From Pseudomonas entomophila (GTDB lineage: Bacteria > Pseudomonadota > Gammaproteobacteria > Pseudomonadales > Pseudomonadaceae), in assembly GCF_018417595.1 (NCBI RefSeq), contig NZ_CP070982.1, forward strand, positions 3,120,001 to 3,184,000: a DNA stretch of 64,000 bases, written 5' to 3'. Each line of letters begins with the position of its first letter. Position 1 is the first letter of the stretch. Shown one piece after another: positions 55,079 through 62,160 of the stretch. The notes beneath the pieces were generated by a model. It searched no databases and had not been told where the DNA came from. It worked only from the letters and a program-made list of their open reading frames with translations. A program made the position numbers and the translations under genes.

Positions 55079-55255
55079 TCAGATCCGCTTTCTATTGGCT
55101 ACCGCGACAAAACCGATGACGGCGAAGCCAAACAGCCAACCTGCCGTCGCCAGAGGAATGACACTCGACTGGTTGATATAAGAATCGGCCGCTCGCGCTG
55201 CGCCACTAATAAGCACCAACAGGAAAATCGACTTGATGAACAGTGTCGAGCGCAT
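55079..55255 (-). CDS. 58-residue exported protein with PEP-CTERM-like sorting tail
   Basis: A very small protein: signal peptide (MRSTLFIKSIFLLVLISGAARA, about 20-22 residues), a linker of about 10 residues (DSYINQSSV), then IPLATAGWLFGFAVIGFVAV followed by ANRKRI. The last part resembles PEP-CTERM sorting signals (P-L, WLFG, a helix, then a basic cluster), without the Pro-Glu-Pro itself. GGAGGGG lies 5 bp before the ATG, a strong ribosome site. It stands between the GT61 and Wza-like genes on the same strand. It could be an exosortase substrate, a membrane-tethered micro-protein or an EPS regulator. Confidence 0.7.
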   Translation of the reverse strand: MRSTLFIKSIFLLVLISGAARAADSYINQSSVIPLATAGWLFGFAVIGFVAVANRKRI

Positions 55256-55328
55256 ATTCCCCTCCTGGAAAGAGGATAACCGTTGTAGGTGAGCGGTAGT
55301 TTCCATCGCTGGTAAATTGAGCTTATGG

Positions 55329-55390
55329 GCACAATGACATTACGTCAACGATCCGACACCATAATAAAAATCAATCGGACATCATTGTGC
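55329..55390. promoter_or_regulatory. Inverted repeat in the leader of the small EPS-linked gene
   Basis: GCACAATGA (55329-55337) and TCATTGTGC (55382-55390) are perfect 9-bp inverted arms 44 bp apart. They lie between the predicted promoter and the small protein's start, in an AT-rich setting. Confidence 0.4.
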
Positions 55391-55411
55391 TCGTCAAAAT
55401 CCCGCCAACAA

Positions 55412-55440
55412 ATTATGCAACTGTCTTTTCACACAGCCAA
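55412..55440 (-). promoter_or_regulatory. Predicted sigma-70 promoter for the 58-residue protein gene
   Basis: On the minus strand TTGGCT (55435-55440) and CATAAT (55412-55417) are 17 bp apart. The start would be near 55405, with a 150-bp leader. The surrounding gap 55256-55685 is AT-rich and otherwise without genes. Confidence 0.5.
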
Positions 55441-55685
55441 AGCAAGATTTCTTTGAAAATCACCAAGACAATCAAACATTCAAAAACCCTTGCGCAACAA
55501 TCATGTCGAGGGTACGCCATCGTGATCTTTACTTGACGCCGACAGAGAACAGCAAAGTGTTTCATCGGCGAACATCAAAAGAGAATGATTGTGCTTTTCG
55601 ATCATTATTTGACAGGTCGCCCCCCCTTGAAACTGCTGCAATAATCCGGCCCATCACCCCTTCACGCGCAACCAGCGCAAGCGTC

Positions 55686-56804
55686 TCAGGATGGCAACAG
55701 GTCCAATGTGCGTTCGACCTCGTCGATATCGATCCTGAAACCTTCGCCCTCCGGCACGCCGACCACGAAGGCATAGTGCTGCTGGTCCCGGTCGGTCAGG
55801 TACTTGTAGTAGCTGACAAAACGGTTGGGGGGCTGCAACGCCAGCAAGGTGCTGCCTGCCTGCATGACGTTGACGCCATGGACCAACTGGCTGCCCTCGA
55901 CGCCGATCACCACCCGCGCCCCTGCGCAGGCCGCGATGATCGTCGGGACCTCGTTCTTCATCGGGTCGATGACCCTGAAGCCCCTGTGCTGGCGCAGGTG
56001 CTCGGCGATCTCGAGCTCATTGCGCAGCAGGCGCAGGTCACCGTCGCTGCCCCGCAGGATGAATACACCGGGATGGGGCGCATGTTCCACATGTGACAGC
56101 AGCTTGTCGCCCATCGCCCGGTAGCGCAGGTGCCGATTGCGGTTGTTGCTCAGGTCGTCGAACAACACCAGTTCGCGGATGAACGCGCTGCGCAAACGCA
56201 GCGGCTGCATCCCCAGCCAGTCTTCGTAGGCCGGCCCTTGGGCGAACAGCGGAAATCGCCTGGATGGCGCGGTGGTGATCGGAATGCCCTCCTCGCATGC
56301 AAGGGCATAGGTCGGGCAGTCTTCCATCAGCCAGGTACCGAACCAGGTATTGCCGTTCTGCGTGCAGTAGGCCGCCGCACGTTCAAGCTCATGTTCGACG
56401 ATGATGCGCGGGAACGCGCTAGGTTTCAGCGACAGCCAGTGGCTGGCGTCACCCTTGTACAGGGCGCCGTCGACCAGCCAGACATCCTTGATCAGGTAGC
56501 CCCGTGTCGGGCCTTGCTCCGTGGTGATGCCACCCTCCATGGTGCGCCCGGGGTGCACGTAGGGGTAGAAACGCTTGCCTTCCCAGCCGGTCACCCGCTC
56601 CATCTGGTTGGGCAGGTAGAACGCCGGAGGCGAGAGCGTGGTCTCGCCGGGGGCGATATCCCAGCTTTTCGCCGCCACGCGCTTGATGTCCAGGTCCGCC
56701 TTGCGTGCGAGACGCTTCCTCGCCATGTACTTGTAGGCAGCAAGGGTCCAGGTATGCAGACTGGCCACGGGCACTTCGCTGAGTTTCGAAATATCACTTT
56801 CCAT
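55686..56804 (-). CDS. Glycosyltransferase family 61 (DUF563) protein
   Basis: A 372-residue cytoplasmic protein. The C-terminal GT61 signature is visible in IIAACAGARVVIGVEGSQLV followed by HGVNVMQAGSTLLALQPPN, and the N-terminal half is unassigned. GT61 enzymes transfer xylose or N-acetylglucosamine-type sugars in plants and surface glycans in bacteria; the donor is unknown. AAGGGAG precedes the ATG. It follows the FemAB-like gene by 45 bp, so the two are an operon, and lies 430 bp before the small exported gene. Confidence 0.82.
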   Translation of the reverse strand: MESDISKLSEVPVASLHTWTLAAYKYMARKRLARKADLDIKRVAAKSWDIAPGETTLSPPAFYLPNQMERVTGWEGKRFYPYVHPGRTMEGGITTEQGPTRGYLIKDVWLVDGALYKGDASHWLSLKPSAFPRIIVEHELERAAAYCTQNGNTWFGTWLMEDCPTYALACEEGIPITTAPSRRFPLFAQGPAYEDWLGMQPLRLRSAFIRELVLFDDLSNNRNRHLRYRAMGDKLLSHVEHAPHPGVFILRGSDGDLRLLRNELEIAEHLRQHRGFRVIDPMKNEVPTIIAACAGARVVIGVEGSQLVHGVNVMQAGSTLLALQPPNRFVSYYKYLTDRDQQHYAFVVGVPEGEGFRIDIDEVERTLDLLPS

Positions 56805-56849
56805 GAGGCGTGCTCCCTTGAGGATGGCGTCGGCGAGCCGGCACCGGGC

Positions 56850-58004
56850 TCAATTGGAAAAGATGCGCTCCATCGAGGGGGGCGACTGCAGATTGGCGTA
56901 GCGCGTGCGCAGGGTCTCGAGGAACTGCTCGCCAGCGCGACCCGCGCCGTAGAGATAGATCTTGTGCAGGCCGCCAAAGACCATTTCGTGATAACGGTCG
57001 GCAACTTCCTCGTCACTGGCTTCATCCGGCAATCCCAGGTGAAGCGTCAACTTGCTGCCTTCCACGGCGAACAGTGGCGTGTCCCAGAGGAACTGCGCCA
57101 CACCGGTCTTGGGCAGGCGCACGAACATGTAGGCATGATTGCCCAGTGAGTCGATATCGCCACCACGTCTTCTCTTCCACTTCAGCAATCCGTCATCCGG
57201 CCGGGCCAGGCACAGGCCAATGTCGTAGTAGTCGAAACCGTTCTCCAATGCCCATTCGAGCGCCATGAACGTGGTGATGGAGTTGACCTCGCGCAGGCGC
57301 TTGGCGTCCGAGAACACCGCTTCGCAATAGCCGAAGCGCAAGGTGCTCCAGTACCGTTTGCCACCCCGAGTGATCTCGCACCCCAGGTGACAGGCCACCA
57401 CTTCCCCCTCGAAGGTGATCAGGTCGAGCCGCCCCACCCCCTTGGCCAGGCGAAACACATCGTCGGTGGGAAACTGCGCCGCATGGATACCTTGGCGTGC
57501 CGTGGCATAAGGCCGTAGCAGTTCCCTGTCGGCCATGGCGATCTCTTCGTCGTCAAGGGTCTGGCGCATCTGGTACAGCGGCCGATGCTTGCGAATGCTG
57601 CGACGCAGTTCGCTGTCGTAACGGGCGGTTATCTCGTCCAGGGAGCGCCCCAGGGGCACCACGGCACTCAGGTAATGAGGCACGTTCAACGCCCCTGACG
57701 TGGGCATTTCACTGACCACGACCACATGACCGGCTGCGCTCGCGCGTTTTTCGCCTTCCGCGACCGGCACATCCCCATGGGATTTCCCGCCGATCAGCAA
57801 CTTGGCCATGGCCCGTTGTTGTTTTCTACCGATGTAGAGGATCTCGTAGGGGCTCTCCTGCTGCAACTTGAACCTGGCGACTTCCCAACGCCAGAAACAG
57901 GCGCGACTGAGCAGATCGCGTAGTTTGTTAGAAGCATTTCTTATTTCGTAGCGCAGGGAAGGTGATAGGAGTGTCCGGGCAATGGCCGCCAAGTGCGCTT
58001 TCAT
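56850..58004 (-). CDS. FemAB/GNAT-like acyltransferase linked to the EPS cluster
   Basis: A 384-residue protein. The centre is GNAT/FemAB-like (SELRRSIRKHRP near 130; LITFEGEVVACHLG near 205; ALEWALENGFDYYDIGLC near 255), a pattern used to transfer acyl or aminoacyl groups onto glycans or peptidoglycan. The N-terminal 80 residues and C-terminal 80 residues are unassigned. I chose the ATG at 58004 after GGAG; an ATG at 58022 has no ribosome site. FemAB-type genes are regular members of PEP-CTERM/EPS loci. The acceptor is unknown. Confidence 0.75.
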   Translation of the reverse strand: MKAHLAAIARTLLSPSLRYEIRNASNKLRDLLSRACFWRWEVARFKLQQESPYEILYIGRKQQRAMAKLLIGGKSHGDVPVAEGEKRASAAGHVVVVSEMPTSGALNVPHYLSAVVPLGRSLDEITARYDSELRRSIRKHRPLYQMRQTLDDEEIAMADRELLRPYATARQGIHAAQFPTDDVFRLAKGVGRLDLITFEGEVVACHLGCEITRGGKRYWSTLRFGYCEAVFSDAKRLREVNSITTFMALEWALENGFDYYDIGLCLARPDDGLLKWKRRRGGDIDSLGNHAYMFVRLPKTGVAQFLWDTPLFAVEGSKLTLHLGLPDEASDEEVADRYHEMVFGGLHKIYLYGAGRAGEQFLETLRTRYANLQSPPSMERIFSN

Positions 58005-58371
58005 GTCTTCTCCGATGTCCATGCATGCTGCCGTTGGGGCAGATCAGAAAAAGTGGCTTACCCTTGGATATCGCACGTAATTATTTGATAAACATGACAA
58101 ACATTTCGCAAGCAACTCATATCCAGTAACAAGTAAAGATGCGCGACCCGACCTTGGCAAGCGGCCAATTGACATCAATCCTGCATTTTTTATGACGTCA
58201 AAATTTGTATCAGGGCACACGTGCTTGTAAAACCACCGCTTATAGCTACTGCTTCGGTAGAGGTAACTTTTCCCTTATCGCGTCCGATACTGAAAATACC
58301 CAGCGTTATATGCTGCAGGCACGTAAGGTTAATGGTGTCTGCTTGCCGCTCCCCTCGACAGGAGCAGCATC
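58005..58371. other. 367-bp AT-rich divergent intergenic region
   Basis: No gene is supported. The region is clearly AT-richer than its neighbours and separates the EPS genes from the LRR toxin gene. Besides one promoter candidate at 58169-58196 I see no operator or repeat. Confidence 0.5.
58169..58196 (+). promoter_or_regulatory. Predicted sigma-70 promoter of the LRR toxin-like gene
   Basis: TTGACA (58169-58174, perfect) and TATGAC (58191-58196, 4/6) are 16 bp apart, about 175 bp before the ATG at 58372. Confidence 0.4.
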
Positions 58372-61300
58372 ATGCCGAACGACATCCCCCACCAGTCGCT
58401 GTTGCAACAACGCTTGCCCGCCTGGGCACGCCAGGCCACTGCCGAACAATGGCGCCCCCTAAACAATGCGCTGGCACCTGCCCAAGGCACCACCGAACAG
58501 CCCCCGAGCTGGTTCGCCAACGCGGCCCCGGACCTGCGCGAGCAGGTACAGGACAGCCAATCCCGCCTCGCCCGCTCTCAGCAGGCCCTGGCACGGGCGA
58601 TCAAACCTCTGCGTCAGATCGCCGAGTTCGCCGAGCCTCTGCTTGCAGAGCGCCTGCACACGGAGCACGGTTTCGACCACCCGCTGCGCAGTACCGATCT
58701 GATCCGCATCCATCACCGCTGGACCCACCAGGTGAATGTCTCTCGCCACGAGCGCAGCACGCTGCTGGAAGCCGCCTTGCACAACTTCGCCGGCAACGTC
58801 ACCTTCAGCCGTGACAGCGCACTGGCACCCAGCGAAGGCATCCAGGTGAACAAGAGCACCGTGGTTGGCCAGACCACGCTCGGTGACAGCGAAACCTGGG
58901 TGGACATCGTCATGGCTTCGGAAACCTACACGATTACCGCCCTGGGGCTGTCACCGGAGGACTTCGCCCGGACGTGCCGCGAACTGGACCTGGGCCAACG
59001 CTACCAAGATCACCTGGCGTCAGTATTCGCGCCATCCAAGGTTGCCGAGCTCAGCAAGCAGGTCCACAGGGACCGCCTGCGCCTGGCAGCGGATATCGCC
59101 TTCCTGCGCCATCGCCTGACGGGGGCTGCACTGGACACACTCAAGACGCTGCTCGACGGCGCCTCCTCCCTGCCCTGTGCCCGGCTGAGTCTGTTCGACA
59201 TCCCTCTGCATGAAGTCCTGATCATCGATGCCGGCCAGGCCGGCCTGCTGATCAGCCTCCCCGAACAGGACCAAGCGCTGCGCCAGTTCACCGACATGGA
59301 AAGCCTGCACGAGCAACTGTGCAGTGACCTGCTCGATGCGGCGTTCCGCCAACGCTTTCTGGATTACGTGCCCCGGCTGCAGCAGGCCACGTTTCTCGGC
59401 CGCCTGCAGCAGAACCTCGACGCCAACGGCAATTCGCCAACCGAGCAGAATTGGCAGCGTCGAGCCCAGGCAGACCTGCATATGGCGCAGCTACCGGTAA
59501 CCGGGGAGATTTTCAACTTTCTGCACAAAGACCATGTAGCCCGTCTGCAGGCCGAGGCCCGACTGTTTGCCGTGCCCACCGCCGACGCGGACGAGCAGGA
59601 ACGTAAGCAGCGCCTGGCGCTGTGGGAAAGCGCGGGCCTGGATGCGCTGATGATTGCCGGCCTCTTCGTTCCCGCCGTGGGTACGTTCATGCTGGCGGTC
59701 ACAGCCTTCCAACTACTTGATGAAGCCTACGAAGGCTACGAAGCCTGGCACGCAGGCGACCGCCATCTGGCCTTGCGCCATCTTGAAGCGGTGGGCCTGA
59801 ACCTCGGCCTGATGGCCGGGCTGCATGTGGCCGGCAAGGTCTTGCCCAGGCTTTTCAACAGCCCTTTGCTCGAAGGCCTGGACCCGATAACCCTGGATGA
59901 CGGCAGCCAGCGACTGCGCAAACCCGACCTGGCCCCCTATCAAAGCCCGGTCGAACTCCCCGAGACCGTGCGGCCCAACGCCAAGGGGCAGTACCTGCAT
60001 CAGGGCCAGCATTTCATTCGTATCGGAGGAAGAACCTATCGCCAGGCACTGGACAGCAGCACGGGGCGCTGGCGAATCGTCCATCCGGAACGGGACGACG
60101 CCTACCGACCCTGGCTCGAACACAACGACGAAGGCGCCTGGCACGTCGAACAGGAGGAGCCTCAACGATGGAGCGATGTCCAGTTGCTACGCCGGCTGGG
60201 GCCCGGATTTGGCGTGGAAGCGCTCGACGACGCCGAGCTGCTGGAGGCCCTGGATATCAGCGGCGTCGATCGCGCTCGCCTTCAGGAAGTTTACCTGGCG
60301 AACCAGCCGACACCCGCCCTGCTGACTGACACCCTGGTGCGAATGGCAATGACCAGACGCTTGCCCGAGCTGGGATCCGAAGCACTTGAAAGCCTGTACG
60401 CAAGTCAGGCCACCGATGAATTGGAACAGCAACTGATACAGGCTTATCCACGCCTGACCACCCCATTGGCTCGAAGATTGTTGGCACGCCTGTCGGCGCA
60501 GGAGCTCGGAGCCTGGGCCAAGGGTGAGCAACTGCCGCAATGGTTGCGCAGCCAGGCGGCCGAGACGCAAGGGCAGCTACCGATCCTGCGTGCGATGGAG
60601 GGCCTTTACCGCCCTGCCCTGGCCAGCAGCGACAGCGAGCGCCTCTTGCTTGATTGTCTGGAACGATTGCCAGGTAACACCGGTGAACTGCGCATTGAAC
60701 TGCGCCAGTCCCGACCTGATGGGAACCTGCTCGCCAGCACCGGGCCTGAGCAGGCGCGCTGGCGGCGCGTGCTGGTCAAATCCACCGAGGGCTTCGAGGT
60801 CTACAAAGGCGATCGCCCTGTCGCCGGCCACCAATACCGTACGTTGCTCGATGCGTTGCATGACACCCTTCCCAAGGCCATGCGCGGATCATTGCAAGTG
60901 GATCGCCCAGAGACCCTGGGCGGCCTGATCCGGCAGCAGGCCGTGCAAACGCGCAGTGAATGGCCACACCGCCTCTGGGGGCTGAAACGCCCATCACCGA
61001 GGCTTGGCCTGCGCGGCGGTACACCGCTGACGCCACAATCGGTGCTGCAATCTCCACGCAATGCCTTGTTCGCCCGCTACCGCCGTCTTTACCCCGGGGT
61101 CAGCGACACACAGATCAGCCAAGTGTTTGCTAAATGGCGACAACGGCTGATCGCACCGGAAGCCGAACTGCTTGTCCGTGAGCGCTCACTGCGCGACCTG
61201 CGTGAGCGATTGGGCGCCTGGGCAGGCGAGATACCCCGCCGCCAGCGCGCGGCACGTGCCATCCTCAACGCTTGGCGGCGTAACAACTTTGCCTGGCTGA

Positions 61301-62157
61301 TCGATGGCCGGGCGTTGCATAGCCTCGACCTATCCGGGCTGGAGCTTGAAAATCGCGATATCGCCGACCTTACGCTAGGTGAAGGCTTCAGGCACATCGA
61401 GGACCTGAACCTGCGTGGCAATGCGACACTCAGCCACCTGCCCGAACCACTGCTCAGGTCCCTTCCCCGCCTCACGCGATTGAACCTGGGCAATTGCCGG
61501 TTCACCCACCCTCCGCACATCGCCACTGCTGAACGCTTGAACTGGCTGGACATGGAATTCAACCGTATCACCTGGGACGATCGTGCCCAGGCCGCGCTCG
61601 ATCGCCTGTCCAGCCTGCGACTGCTGGACCTGAGCGGCAATCCGCTGCTGCGCGCACCCGCACTTGACCGTTTGCCAGGCTTGCGCTCGCTGATGCTCAA
61701 CAATGCGCACTTGAGTGAGTTGCCAACTGGGCTTGGGCAACTTCGCCAGGCGCTGTTGCTGGACCTTTCGGGCAACGCGTTCGAGCGCCTGCCGACAGGC
61801 TTCGAGGTCCCCCCCGATGTCGGTAATCCCCTGGCGCTGGAAAGTGACTGGCTGAATCCGGTGATACGCGAACAGATCGAGGACTATTACCAACGTCATG
61901 GTATCGACCTGCTGGTCAGCGATTTCGACTACCAGGAACTGTTGCATGACGCCAGCCCTGAGCGCCTGCGGTTATGGCAAAAGTTGCCCTTGCACTATCG
62001 CCGGGGCCTGCGAGCAGTCCTGGAAAGCATGCAGTTCGAGCACGATCCGGCGTCGACCCGCGAGGCGATCTGGCAGCGGATCGCGCGCATGGACAACGAC
62101 CCGGCATTTCTCCAGCACGCCCTCGACCGGCCTGCGCTCGAACTACTCGATCTCTGA
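58372..62157 (+). CDS. Dermonecrotic-toxin-domain/LRR effector-like protein
   Basis: A 1261-residue protein without a signal peptide. The N-terminal 400 residues match the DUF6543/dermonecrotic-toxin-like domain of large Pseudomonas proteins (RIHHRWTHQVNVSRHERSTL). A hydrophobic pair at about 420-445 (LMIAGLFVPAVGTFMLAVTA) is followed by a middle region, then leucine-rich repeats at about 975-1170 (IEDLNLRGNATLSHLPEPLL; LRLLDLSGNPLLRAP). Many relatives carry a C-terminal NEL E3-ubiquitin-ligase domain with a catalytic cysteine; here only about 100 residues follow the repeats and none is a cysteine, so NEL appears absent. CAGGAG precedes the ATG. It may target host or competitor cells. Confidence 0.8.
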   Translation: MPNDIPHQSLLQQRLPAWARQATAEQWRPLNNALAPAQGTTEQPPSWFANAAPDLREQVQDSQSRLARSQQALARAIKPLRQIAEFAEPLLAERLHTEHGFDHPLRSTDLIRIHHRWTHQVNVSRHERSTLLEAALHNFAGNVTFSRDSALAPSEGIQVNKSTVVGQTTLGDSETWVDIVMASETYTITALGLSPEDFARTCRELDLGQRYQDHLASVFAPSKVAELSKQVHRDRLRLAADIAFLRHRLTGAALDTLKTLLDGASSLPCARLSLFDIPLHEVLIIDAGQAGLLISLPEQDQALRQFTDMESLHEQLCSDLLDAAFRQRFLDYVPRLQQATFLGRLQQNLDANGNSPTEQNWQRRAQADLHMAQLPVTGEIFNFLHKDHVARLQAEARLFAVPTADADEQERKQRLALWESAGLDALMIAGLFVPAVGTFMLAVTAFQLLDEAYEGYEAWHAGDRHLALRHLEAVGLNLGLMAGLHVAGKVLPRLFNSPLLEGLDPITLDDGSQRLRKPDLAPYQSPVELPETVRPNAKGQYLHQGQHFIRIGGRTYRQALDSSTGRWRIVHPERDDAYRPWLEHNDEGAWHVEQEEPQRWSDVQLLRRLGPGFGVEALDDAELLEALDISGVDRARLQEVYLANQPTPALLTDTLVRMAMTRRLPELGSEALESLYASQATDELEQQLIQAYPRLTTPLARRLLARLSAQELGAWAKGEQLPQWLRSQAAETQGQLPILRAMEGLYRPALASSDSERLLLDCLERLPGNTGELRIELRQSRPDGNLLASTGPEQARWRRVLVKSTEGFEVYKGDRPVAGHQYRTLLDALHDTLPKAMRGSLQVDRPETLGGLIRQQAVQTRSEWPHRLWGLKRPSPRLGLRGGTPLTPQSVLQSPRNALFARYRRLYPGVSDTQISQVFAKWRQRLIAPEAELLVRERSLRDLRERLGAWAGEIPRRQRAARAILNAWRRNNFAWLIDGRALHSLDLSGLELENRDIADLTLGEGFRHIEDLNLRGNATLSHLPEPLLRSLPRLTRLNLGNCRFTHPPHIATAERLNWLDMEFNRITWDDRAQAALDRLSSLRLLDLSGNPLLRAPALDRLPGLRSLMLNNAHLSELPTGLGQLRQALLLDLSGNAFERLPTGFEVPPDVGNPLALESDWLNPVIREQIEDYYQRHGIDLLVSDFDYQELLHDASPERLRLWQKLPLHYRRGLRAVLESMQFEHDPASTREAIWQRIARMDNDPAFLQHALDRPALELLDL

Positions 62158-62160
62158 CCG

